A stretch of 64,000 nucleotides of DNA from Artocarpus heterophyllus (lineage: Eukaryota > Streptophyta > Magnoliopsida > Rosales > Moraceae). A program made the translations under genes and the position numbers. Of this stretch, positions 26,081-36,155 are shown piece after piece; the stretch's first letter is position 1, and each line of letters opens with the position of its first letter. Under the pieces are notes generated by a model. It was given only the letters and a program-made list of their open reading frames with translations, did no database searches and had not been told where the DNA came from. The stretch is from contig CM046353.1 in assembly GCA_025403435.1 (NCBI GenBank), forward strand, positions 17,137,875-17,201,874. Reading direction: 5' to 3'.

Positions 26081-27545
26081 TCCGTTAACCTAGGGAGTGT
26101 AGCACCACTTTAAAAAAAAATATATTTTTGAGATGGTTTTGAAGCTGAATTTTCATTGTCATCATCAAAATGAACCTTCACATTGATTTATACAGTCTAG
26201 AAGGATGTAACATGGAAAGGCCATAGAATGAAAATATCAATAGTTATATGAGTACAATAATTATATAGAAGGAAAGTATTAATAGTTATAAGGGAATGAT
26301 AATTATATGGAATGAGTTTATAAGTAGATTGCTTATGAGAGATTCGTATAATATTTGGATCTATAAGCATATCTAATTCGTATAAACGATGAGAAATTCG
26401 TATAGATAAGAGGATTTAAAAGCCTTTTGTCTCGTGAAAAACAATAAGAAATATAAGGCTTGATTTATTGATTTTAAAGTTTGACATAGATATGCCAAAT
26501 TTTTCGTAATTGATTCAAACCTAAGTAATGATTATGTGTGGATTCGATGGAGCACATAAGTGTCAATGTCTTTTCTTAAAAGTTCTATATATTTGAGGAA
26601 TATGATATAAGTTGGGAATCATGGTATTGAATCTTGAGAGAGATAAATGTTAGACTTTTGGTCTATTGAGACTGTGTAAAGTCTAGAATGCATGAATCTC
26701 AAAATTGGAATATTTCGTTACGTACATTGTATTTAAGTGTATCAGTGAATCTTTTGGTTACCTAAGGTTTTGTTATATGAGGAAATTATATATTGTATGA
26801 GTAGAATTATGGGGATTATAGATGTTCTTAAGTAGTAACATCAAGTGTCTTTGTTCATTGATATGGTCTACGTTGAAAGACGTAAATCGTATTGATTTCA
26901 AGGTTAGTCGCATTCTAAACCCTTGGTAGTAATGATGATGAATTCATTGATAGATGTTGAGTATTAGGAATAACATATGGGTGTATGCATTGTTCAATAA
27001 GGTTTTGATTAAAACAAAATTATTTGAGTTGCTGGAAGATTATGTTGTTATGAAATGATTTTAAATATCATTCAGGAAGATCCTTGTTGTCGTTAAATTA
27101 GATTTGTTGTTCATAGTTAACTTTATCTATAGTGGGCTTTAAATTGGGTTTAAGATTTATACAAATTGGTTTTCAATTTTGTGTTTGTTATTTAACTCGT
27201 TCTAAATGTGTTAAGGCCGAAACAACCTGACCATTTTCAACTAAGAACATTTGGGCCTAGTTCAAATCTTAAATCAGTTTGATTCACACTGTCTCTCTCA
27301 CGTGATCTCTATACGTGTCATATACAGTGGTTTAATTAATGTTTACAAATACGTTTACTGTGCATAGGAGCTTATTTCTCCGAGTTCACTTTTTCTCTCT
27401 TAATTTGTTATTTTCTCTCTAAATCGCAAATCCTCTTCTTTTTCATTAAAAATTCTTCTTTTTCTCTAAAAGAAGAAGGAATTCTAGGATTCTGCAATTT
27501 ACTATCTTAATTTTTCCTTTCTATTTACTCTTCTTTCATCTCATC
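26081..27545 (+). other. Untranslated leader of the element, no gene seen
   Basis: About 1.46 kb of AT-rich sequence with frequent stops. No gag-like ORF or remnant was recognised. The last 150 bp (about 27340-27545) are CT-rich and resemble a 5' leader. Confidence 0.6.
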
Positions 27546-28067
27546 ATGGACCCAAAGTACCAACACCTGAGAAAGTATTTCCCATCACTCTCCCAAAAGA
27601 TTCTTAGAAAGAAATACAAGGCTAGAATTACTCGGTTGTGGATTCTTATGCGTTTTGGCATCCCTTGTGATGTGAGAATGTTAATAGAGGGGAAAATCCG
27701 TCCGAGTGACTTTAGTCAAGATGTCGGTTTACCAGGATCAGGTACCAGTCGTAGTGCAATGAAAAGAAGAGCTCGTGCCATCGTGGTCACTTGTAATAAA
27801 TGTGGAAGACAAAATTGTAACGGTAAATGTACTTCACCTGGTTATATGTCTACGAATAGAGAGGATAATATAAGGTTTTGTAGGAATGGACTTTCAAAGG
27901 ATAACTTGGATAACATCCATCCTCCTCTTCACGGTCACCCTAGTGGATATGTTCAAGGAGCTATTTTTAAACTCTGGCCTAAATTTTATACAGAAAGACA
28001 ACGCCTCAGGAATATGGTATTTCTAGATCCTGTTTGCCAAGCCATAAGAAAACTGGATGGGGAATAA
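27546..28067 (+). CDS. Unknown 173-aa basic protein with Cys cluster
   Basis: I do not recognise this protein. It is an uninterrupted ORF from ATG 27546 to TAA. The first 30 residues are Lys/Arg-rich (LRKKYKARITR at 20-30), residues 68-79 are basic (SRSAMKRRARAI), and a CNKCGRQNCNGKC cluster has Cys at 83, 86, 91 and 95 (CX2CX4CX3C). A Gly/His/Pro stretch follows (PPLHGHPSGY, 126-135). Retroviral-type knuckles are CX2CX4HX4C, so this is not a standard one, but a nucleic-acid-binding or capsid-like role for the element is possible. It is the first gene after the leader, the position normally held by gag. A captured host fragment is the alternative. Confidence 0.65.
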   Translation: MDPKYQHLRKYFPSLSQKILRKKYKARITRLWILMRFGIPCDVRMLIEGKIRPSDFSQDVGLPGSGTSRSAMKRRARAIVVTCNKCGRQNCNGKCTSPGYMSTNREDNIRFCRNGLSKDNLDNIHPPLHGHPSGYVQGAIFKLWPKFYTERQRLRNMVFLDPVCQAIRKLDGE

Positions 28068-28710
28068 GTTATCGCTCTATAAAGGTTATTTAGTCTTTAC
28101 TTATTTGAAGCAGTTTTAGCTGATGTTCAACAGTTTGTGTTTTTCTTTTACTCAGAATATTTGCTTTTGTGTTTGAAATAATTGTGATTATTAGATTGAT
28201 ACAGTAAGTGTTAATATCTTATTTAATTTATGATTTTCTTAAATATATATATAATAAAATATATTATCTTATCAGACACGTCACATACGGTACAGTAATA
28301 TGTTTGAATTTTGAAAAGCTTATCCAGATATTTCAAGATTTGTGTCTCAAATTTCAAAAGTTCTACGGTATTTGTCGTTTATATTAAATTTCTAGACTTG
28401 GTGTATATTTGTCAAAAAGTCTACAGTTGTGTCATGAGGGTCTTTTGTCGAATTGTTCTCAATTGTCAAAAGTTATACAATTAGAGTCTAATCTTTTTCA
28501 AAAAGTGAATCAGATTTTCTATAAACTATCAATCACCTTATCTTACTTTCTTATCCGCACAAGATTTTGTTTAAATCTTTGGATTACTTTTTCATTACCT
28601 ACTCGTCTATCTCTTTAGCCCTTTTTGTATATTTCTCATCTTTAAAATCTCATGTAGAACCCCAAGTCTAAGTGGAGCAGACATTAAGCAACCACTTCTA
28701 TAAACCAAAT
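28068..28710 (+). other. Spacer between the element's two ORFs
   Basis: AT-rich sequence without coding signature. It could hold a promoter or internal leader for the LOG-like gene; AAATATATATATAATAAA near 28243 is the only TATA-like run noted. Confidence 0.4.
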
Positions 28711-29361
28711 ATGTCTACCTCCCAGTCCACGAAGAAAATAAAGAATGTCTATGTCTTTTGTGGTTCCAGCCTTGGAAAAGATAAAGCTTATTTAGAAGCT
28801 GCAAATCACTTAGGGCAAGTCCTAGCACGCAAGAAGATTAACATAATCTATGGGGGTGGTAGTATAAAAATGATGGTAAATATGGCACTAGCAGCTAGGT
28901 CTAGCGACGCTACTGATGTAAGAATTTGGCCTCATATTCCAGTTGAAGGAAACCTTTGTAAGGAAGCCATAGGTAAGGGAGAAGGAGTCAGGAGTATCCC
29001 TATAAATTTTAAAGACATAATCTATAATTCTGATGCTTTTATAGCATTACCTGGTGGTCTAGGTACTCTTGAGGAAATATTTATAGTTGCTTGTGGGCAA
29101 TTGTTGGGCTTTTATTCCAAACCTTTGGGACTGCTGAACGTAAAGGGTTTTTATGACGGTCTTTTGAAATTTCTAGATTACGCTGTGGAAGAAAACATCA
29201 CTACAGAATCGGAGAGACAAATCTTTGTCACTGCTTCAACAGCTGAGGAATTGATAGATAAAATGCAAATCATACATCCAGAATCCGACACTGCAACATC
29301 CAAGCTTGAATGGGAAAGGGAAAGCCGGGAGCGGCCAATTGATTTGAATCTCCATCTGTAA
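28711..29361 (+). CDS. LOG-like cytokinin riboside monophosphate phosphoribohydrolase homologue
   Basis: Authentic LOG enzymes release active cytokinin bases from cytokinin riboside 5'-monophosphates in the cytosol. From ATG 28711 (MSTSQSTKK) this gives 216 aa, normal for plant LOGs. An upstream in-frame GTG at 28672 is not a plausible start. Motifs: VFCGSS at 15-20, YGGGS at 47-51 and LPGGLGTLEE at 113-122, then KPLGLLNVKGFYDGLLKF and a C-terminal SKLEWE. The usual LMG after YGGG is replaced by KMM. The MHxRKxxM-type segment before DAFIALPGG is replaced by a shorter INFKDIIYN, so the conserved Arg is not visible. Plant LOG genes have several introns; this copy has none, consistent with capture through cDNA. 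It is intact inside an LTR element. Fold membership is secure; activity is doubtful. Confidence 0.85.
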   Translation: MSTSQSTKKIKNVYVFCGSSLGKDKAYLEAANHLGQVLARKKINIIYGGGSIKMMVNMALAARSSDATDVRIWPHIPVEGNLCKEAIGKGEGVRSIPINFKDIIYNSDAFIALPGGLGTLEEIFIVACGQLLGFYSKPLGLLNVKGFYDGLLKFLDYAVEENITTESERQIFVTASTAEELIDKMQIIHPESDTATSKLEWERESRERPIDLNLHL

Positions 29362-29498
29362 TCTTTTTGTTTTATCTTTGGCATGTAGGCATGTGTGTCC
29401 GTATTTCGTGTGTTACGAATAACCGTTTGCCTTGTATTCTGTGTTTCTTGTGGTACGTTGTTGTTCAATCTTTTAGATTCATTGAGCCTAATGCCGGG

Positions 29499-29643
29499 AT
29501 GGCTGGATACGGAGTACTTGATGCTCTCGAAACGCATCCTTCTTAAGGTCCGATCTTTTGTTTATCGATGTTTTTGTATCCTCTAAGCATGCATGATATG
29601 GATAGCTGGTATACGGAGTGCCTTGTACTCTCGAAACGTATCC
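29499..29643 (+). repeat. Pair of imperfect hairpin repeats in the element's 3' region
   Basis: GGATGGCTGGATACGGAGT... (29499-29539) recurs as GGATAGCTGGTATACGGAGT... (29601-29643). Both copies end CTCGAAACGYATCC. Each can fold with ATACG pairing to CG(C/T)AT and GAG(T) to (A)CTC. They lie between the LOG-like stop codon and the polypurine tract. Confidence 0.6.
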
Positions 29644-30302
29644 GTATTATGTTTGTAATGTGTAATATTCTGTTAATATTATGTGGAAGTACCAGAGTCA
29701 GTTATGGGGATATTCCATATGAAATATGAGTATATTATTTGGATTGAATGTTTGTGTCATGAGGATAGCTGTTTAATGAAAAATATGCCGGGTATGTTTG
29801 CAACTCTGAGATTCCGTTTAATATCTCTATGAGTAAGTTTAATGTATAGTTTTGAATAAAAGTGTTTGTGATATATGTTTTATGATTATGTTCTAGTTTA
29901 TTAGTTGAGGTATGAAATCAAATATATTTGACTTTTCCTTACTCAAAAAGGAAAAGGAACCTAAAGATGAAGTATATAAAATTTCTCTGGCAATCTCCTT
30001 AAATGTGATTGTAAATCACAGTCCATGGACAATGAAGGACTGGAATCATGATATGGTCAATATGTATGCCTGATCAGATTCTTAGACTATTATACGGTGT
30101 TATAAGTTGAAACTTGTCAGAAATACTCTTATTGAGGGATTTAGGAGTAAGATTTATTATGCAAGTAAATAAGTGGAAATACGATAACTTAAATTTGGAG
30201 GACAAACAACATTAACGGTTTAGACTCGGAATTGGAATCATAATGGAATTAAAATTTTTACTAGTATTGCTAGAATTGAAATTTCGAGGACGAAATTTCT
30301 TT
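29644..30302 (+). other. 3' untranslated region of the element
   Basis: AT-rich sequence without ORFs of note, leading into GAAATTTCTTTAAGGGGGG. Confidence 0.5.
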
Positions 30303-30310
30303 AAGGGGGG
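30303..30310 (+). other. Polypurine tract
   Basis: AAGGGGGG lies 6 bp before the first base of the 3' LTR, the expected site for plus-strand priming. Confidence 0.85.
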
Positions 30311-30316
30311 TAGAGC

Positions 30317-32291
30317 TGTGACACCCGTTATTCTTCTAACGGGTATTGAGGTAATTAAATTAATTTTTAATGTATAAAAAAAAAATTGCTTCATTTAAAT
30401 TTATTTTATAATATTTATTTTTATCTATTTTTAAATTTTCTAAAATTCTCCTATATTTATTTAGTATGATTACTAAAAAGCCTTAGAACTTCTAATAAAT
30501 CTCAAAAATGTCATATTGGCATTATGTGTGTTAAAGTCTTTAGATGAGACATAAGGATATCTTTTCCAACTACTCTTGACCCTCATTTTCTTTATTTCCT
30601 CCGTGACATGCTTCAACATGTCTCCTCTATAATTGTTTCTATCACTTCTCTTCAAAGATTTCATCTTTTCTTCCTTTCTCTTCCACGGTTCCCACACTCT
30701 TCTTCTCATTTCTTTGCTGAAGCAAAATACTTAGAGAACTTCTTCAAGGCTGCCATAAAAATCAGCCACCATCACCTCCATTTGAGCAAGAATTTCAGTC
30801 ATACCGAAGTAAAGGAACCTGTTTTGAAGTCATTTCAAGCTTCCAACTAACCATAATCCGAGGTTAGAATCTTATGAACAAATTTAGTCTTTCATTTATA
30901 AATTTTCTTTTATACTAAAGGATTATTCAAATTTGCGTTCTTAAACCTAAGTATATGTTTGTTGCTATTTTGGAGCATATGTATGAAGTCTAAGTGTATA
31001 TGCCCTAGACAGAAAATTTATATTGTTAAACTTTATAATACCTCTATGGCAGTGGTTATTTCTTGAAATTCTAAGATTAAATTAAAATAAATTTTATGAA
31101 TGTAGTTGTATGTTGTGCTTTAGTTTTAATTGTCCTTATGCACGCCTTAGGATCAAGGGAGTATGGAGCTAACGTTAATTGATTCCAGGATTAAGAGACT
31201 GTTGATAAGCTTGAAAGGTAGGGATTCTATTACTCATCTTTTGTGAGGTTTTTATAGAATTAAAATTGATTGTTTTGCCGCAATATATATATATCTATGT
31301 TGAACTAATATTATATGAGTATCACATATGAAACTATGACATGGACTCGTCTTGTATTGTACGGCGAGGAACATAATGAATTGACACATGTTATAAATTG
31401 AGAAGCATGGTTAGGAAAACTAACTCTATTAATAATGATTCAATATAGAGAAATTGTAAGACATGAAGAGGGCGACGGTTACGTCCTTGGGCATGAATAC
31501 CCTAAAAGGTAAAATAGGGGGAAGGCGATGACGCTTCCTTGGGTTGAAAGTCCCAGAACACACTGTACAGGAATCGATTTGGTGAGGACTCGGGGCTTGA
31601 TGTCCCCTCACCGGAACACCCTTGGAATGTTTATAGGGTGATCAAGTGCGCCCATTTGGGTTTCGATGAGTTGAGTGATACTCAATTTAACATGGATACC
31701 TAGGAACAATGATGATTGGTAATATTTGTATAAATGTGTAATTATGACACTTGGTAATGATTAACTACGGTATCCATAAGATGTGATCATAATAAACCTC
31801 ATAATCTGGAATATGATGTAACTTATTAATCATGCAGATTTTAATGTGGTAATGATAAAAACCTAAAGGTGAGTAATGGCTTTCTCTACTGAGCATAGTG
31901 TTGCTCATTCCCTTATGTTTATATCTTTTCAGGACTCACTAAGTGTGAGGTGGCTACGAGAAATATAGTTGAGGAAGTGATGTAACTATATTACATTGGG
32001 ACTGCTTCAATCGTTGAGAATGTTCTTCATGATAATGTAAGCATCAATTGTTACTTTCTGTGACTGTATTACAATGTGTTGAGGGTTAAAATGATGATGA
32101 CAACAGTTTATATTATTAAATTTAAGGTGCTACATTAAAACTGTGGTTTATTTGTCGTTTATATTTTTATTTTTGAGTTGAGAGTTTTCATTTAAGTCCC
32201 GGGCAAATTTTAATCTTTAAGGTTTTACTTTTATTATTTATTTTTATTTTATCTCATTAAAAACTGTTAACCCCCATATAGGGGCGTTACA
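30317..32291 (+). repeat. 3' LTR of the LOG-carrying element
   Basis: A 1975-bp copy of 24081-26055 at a constant 6236-bp offset. It ends GGGGCGTTACA and is followed by the duplicated AATGT. Confidence 0.95.
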
Positions 32292-32686
32292 AATGTAGAA
32301 TGATTATTCATCATTATTTAAATTAAAAATTATTTTAAATAATGGATTTTAATTTAAATGGAATTATTTGAATTGGATTTATCATGGATAATGCAGATAA
32401 TCACAGAATCCTACATTATGATTGGTTGGAATTTTTTAAATATCCCTATTAGGGATTGGAGTGTACACCAAGGGGAACTCATCAAAGTGTGGTGTTTTTC
32501 ACCACTAGGGGGAGAGAAAATCTCTTTTATTATTGATAGACTTCTTACTCCTCCGACTTACTCTATAAACAGAGATCTTGCATCCTCATTTATTCTTAGA
32601 CTACCATAGTGCAAATTTCATAGAGTAAAGCTTAAATTATCCTCCTTTAATAATTCTAGTTTCTCAAGCACTATAGTGGTTGGAAG

Positions 32687-33276
32687 TAGGGCCAGTAATT
32701 TCAAACACAGCATGATGATACGATATGAAAATGACACGAGATAAATGGGTTTGGACCGCACGTTTATTAATTAGGCCATAAATGAGTTGGCACGAATAAC
32801 ACAAAAATAAATGGGCTGGATTCGTGCTAACACGTCTAACATGCCTTAACACGTTTAATTAAACGAGCCGTAAACATATTGACAAGGCACGACACGACCA
32901 GCCCATTTTTAACACATTTAAACTTAAAAATAAAAATATTTGAAATATTTATAATAGGTTAGTATTAATTAGATATTGTGTTTTTGTTAATTCTCTTTAT
33001 TGACTTTTTTTTTAATTTTTTAATTTTTTTTAATTTTTAGTTAACTGGGTCATAAACGTGTCAAATGCATGTTGTTATCATGTCAACAGGTCACGACACG
33101 TTTAATAATCGTGTTAATTGTGTCGTATCATGTTATGCGTGCCATAGACGTGTCATGTTCGTGTTTGTATTTCTAGCACGTTTATTAATCGTGTCATGTT
33201 TGTGTTCGAGCTAAATTTATTATGCTGTAAACACACCGACACGAACACGATACGAGCATGTTTATTGCCACCTCTA
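32687..33276. mobile_element. hAT-type MITE
   Basis: A 590-bp non-coding element flanked by the perfect 8-bp duplication GTTGGAAG (32679-32686 and 33277-33284), the size typical of hAT transposons. The ends are TAGGGCCAGTAAT and ATTGCCACCTCTA, imperfect inverted copies with the TAGRGGTGGCAA style of hAT termini. The right half is rich in CGTGTC and CACGAC motifs. It encodes no transposase. It sits in the right part of the degenerate Copia-type LTR. Confidence 0.85.
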
Positions 33277-34299
33277 GTTGGAAGGAGAGAGTGTGCGGTA
33301 GAGGTTTGCTGATTTGAACATACACATAATAGCTTGAAAGAGGAGTCATAAGCATTGAAGGTCTGCATGTTGAGATTCATTTAATTAGTCAGAAGTGCTA
33401 CTTGCAATCATCAATAGGTTTATTTGATTATAATTCTATTTTATAGTTTATAGCAACTTGAGTTAGATTTAAATAATTATGTAAAAAATTTTAAATTTTT
33501 CCTGTATCATCAAATTAATTTTCCAATACAAAGTGCAAACAATAGTGTAAAAATAAACATTGACTGCTCAACATATTTAGTTAACAGCGGTGCGAGGTTT
33601 TTTTTTTTTTTTTTTTTTTCGGATAAGGAACTATTAAAAAAATTAGGGAGAAAGAGCAAAATAGCAAATTTGGGTTAAAAATTAGTAAATAATATCATGT
33701 GTTTTCAAAATGTGTAATAAATAGCATATTATGAGAAATAGAGAATAGAAACCCCAAAATACCTTTGTTTCTTTTTCCTCCTTGTCTCCTCCTCTCCTTC
33801 CTTGCCGACACCACCGGTGGTCAGGAAATACAATATCTTTCTGAAAATACAGTATTTTCGATGGATGTCACTGGACATCAACGGTACTGACGACATCATT
33901 TTAGAGAGAGAGAGTTGAGCACAACACAAAAGGGAGAAAGAGAGAATCGGGAACAACACTGAGGGGAGAGAGAGGAGAGAGTGAAAGAGAAATTAGAAAA
34001 AGAGGAAGAAGGAAAAAAAAAGAAAAAAGTGTATTAAATATGTTGTTGAGGGTATTTTTGGGTTAAAATACTGCTTTATTAGAATATGCTAGTTACTCCA
34101 CTTTATCAAAATGTTTGACAAAATTTTCTTAACACTAATTAAAATCTGCTATCTACTATAATATCTTAAAAAATTATAGATAGTAATTTATTAAATAGAA
34201 ACATAATTTTATCTAGTGGAGATATAATTATAATGTTTTTAATAACATAAGAGCATAAAAATATATTTTAATTATTTAAGAAGACACAATTATAATTTA

Positions 34300-34432
34300 A
34301 GTGCCCCCATGCGACAACTAACCGTGCAACACCACAACATAACTTTACCATGGTAAATTAAGTGCCCCCATGCGACACCTAACCGTGCAATACCACAACA
34401 TAACTTTACCATGGTAAATTAAGCGCCCCCAA
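34300..34432. repeat. 61-bp tandem repeat (about 2.2 copies)
   Basis: GTGCCCCCATGCGACAACTA recurs at positions 34301 and 34362, with a third partial start (GCGCCCCC) at 34423. Each copy carries CTTTACCATGGTAAATTAAG, whose TTTACCATGGTAAA core is palindromic. Confidence 0.85.
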
Positions 34433-34606
34433 TGCTTCCTTGCACATTTTCCCTTTGTTTTTTTTTTATATATAATTAAAAAAATGTTAAAAATATCACA
34501 TTTCCCCTCTGACCTTTGCACATTTTCCTTTGATTGAGTGTTGGACTTGTATTTCTTTGATAGACGCTTAGGATACTATCTAACATGCAATTTGTTCAAA
34601 ATTCTC

Positions 34607-35025
34607 TAGGAGTATCTCTAATATAATACTAAATTGATATGCCAATGATAAATTTAGTATTTGAGTGTGAAAAAACTCTTTTCAATACAATGCCTTTTTT
34701 AATGTCAAATTTGCTATATGCTAAACTTTATAGCAAATTTGCCACAAAGTTTAGCATAAAATAAATTTGGTATTTGATTCCTATTAGTTGATAGATTGAC
34801 CTTTTTGCTTTAATAATTACAATATTCTTACTTTTTAATTATTTTAATACTAAAAGTTTATTTTTACAAGTTTCAAGGTTCAATAATTATAACAAAACAC
34901 AAATATGTCATTCAAAATAGCATTATGCATTAAAACATAACACATCAAATATGTTATTTTTACAATTTTTTATGATAAATATAATATTGACATTGACATT
35001 TGCATTAGAGATAGAACTATTATTG
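34607..35025. mobile_element. MITE-like element
   Basis: GTATCTCTAATATAATAC at the left and GCATTAGAGATAG at the right form an imperfect inverted pair around AATTTGCTATATGC/GCAAATTTGCC-rich non-coding sequence. The ends are approximate and no target duplication was confirmed. Confidence 0.4.
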
Positions 35026-35939
35026 AAATGGTCATACACCAAGTAAACAATCCAGGCATTGTTTACTAGACACTGTGAAATATTATTTTTATAGTCTGTT
35101 TGTCATTAATTAGTTCTAACTAATTTTTCAGTTAGGAACAATAGAAAATTCTCACATGTTACAGTAAAAGTAAAAAAAATTACTATAACATAATACTTTC
35201 ACATACTACAATATTTAAAGTTCTAACTAATGTTCTAACTAACACATCAAACACATGAGATAGCGTTCAATTGATATAATAACTTGCTCGAATCCATACT
35301 ATGGTCATCATCAATATATTAAAAGAGCATTGGTATTTGACTTGAACGGGCTGTAGCCCGGGTCTCTTATAAAGGCAGGCTCCATCAAGTGAGTATAATG
35401 GGGTCCACTTCTGTGAGAGGTTCAAGCCATAGCCTGTTTATAATTGAACCGAAAAATATCAGAATTGGGATGGTGAATTCATAGCATTTAATTGAACTGA
35501 CAATGAATGACATCATCTTACAGTTCTACAGTCTTAATGATTGTTTTTGTAGGGCAACATATTTATAGTTATTTTCTACCCTTTTACAAAGCAAAAAATC
35601 TTTGTTGTTTTGTTGCAAATTCTCATGATATGCTAAAACCGTCCTTTAGGCTTCCTCTTTTTTAAAACCGACCATTTCTATAAAGATTTTTCTAAGACGA
35701 TATGTTTGTTGCAAATTCCCTTCACGGGCTGTAATTGGATTGTTCATTAAACTTGCCAACCTGTCCAAACCAGTTTCCTCGTTTGCTAAGACGTATCTAT
35801 GTTATCACCTCCTCTATTTTGAGAAGATTTTCTGCTCATCTATCATCTTTGGCAGGCAGCAGTAGTTTTCAAGTTTTTTGTGGCGGTCTAAACCTGCCCA
35901 CCCATGTTTGTGTATGCATATCAATAATTTTAATTCTAG

Positions 35940-35940
<1 letters not shown>

Positions 35941-35974
<34 letters not shown>
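35941..35974. repeat. (CT)n microsatellite
   Basis: About 16 CT units. Confidence 0.9.
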
Positions 35975-35976
<2 letters not shown>

Positions 35977-36070
35977 CATTCCAATTCCAATTGTGATAGG
36001 TTAATCTAATGAATTAAAGTTCCAAACTTGGTAAAAAAAAAAAGAGTTCAGAAATAGCAAAGCTGTAAAC

Positions 36071-36155
36071 GATCACAACCCGTTTGTTCCATGGACTGGA
36101 CTGATTTATTGCGATCACAACCCGTTTATTCCATAGACTGGATTGATTTATTGGA
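36071..36155. repeat. 42-bp tandem duplication
   Basis: GATCACAACCCGTTTGTTCC at 36071 repeats at 36113 with a few substitutions, each copy including GACTGGA(C/T)TGATTTATTG. Confidence 0.85.

Larger units (their letters stand above)
24081..32291 (+). mobile_element. Young non-autonomous LTR element carrying a LOG-like gene
   Basis: The element is 8211 bp, flanked by the 5-bp duplication AATGT (24076-24080 and 32292-32296). It has two 1975-bp LTRs beginning TGTGACACCC and ending GGCGTTACA, a tRNA-Met-type primer site and a polypurine tract. The LTRs keep a constant 6236-bp offset from first to last base, so there are no indels between them. I saw no substitution in the parts compared, which implies a recent insertion. 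The 4.26-kb interior has no recognisable gag, protease, RT, RNase H or integrase. It holds two intact ORFs: an unknown 173-aa protein and a LOG-like enzyme. It must have been mobilised by another element's enzymes. TGTGACACCC ends suggest Gypsy relatives. Confidence 0.93.
22600..33532 (+). mobile_element. Degenerate Copia-type solo LTR split by two insertions
   Basis: The flanks of the young element (about 22.6-24.08 kb and 32.29-33.53 kb) read as one LTR. Around 22990-23130 it resembles the 3' LTR of the Copia element at 57260-57400 (ATCAATTTACTTT..GTAATCAT, TTGATCTTAATCCTGA). Near 32560 is CTCTATAAACAGAGATC, matching the LTR TATA region at 58240. The end TTTTCCAATACA (about 33521-33532) parallels the Copia LTR end TTTTTCTAACA. 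No internal coding region follows. The left end is uncertain and no target duplication was found. Confidence 0.5.

Noticed and set aside
28672..28710. 13-codon N-terminal extension of the LOG-like ORF
   Set aside because: It begins with GTG, not ATG, and family members start near the MSTS position.
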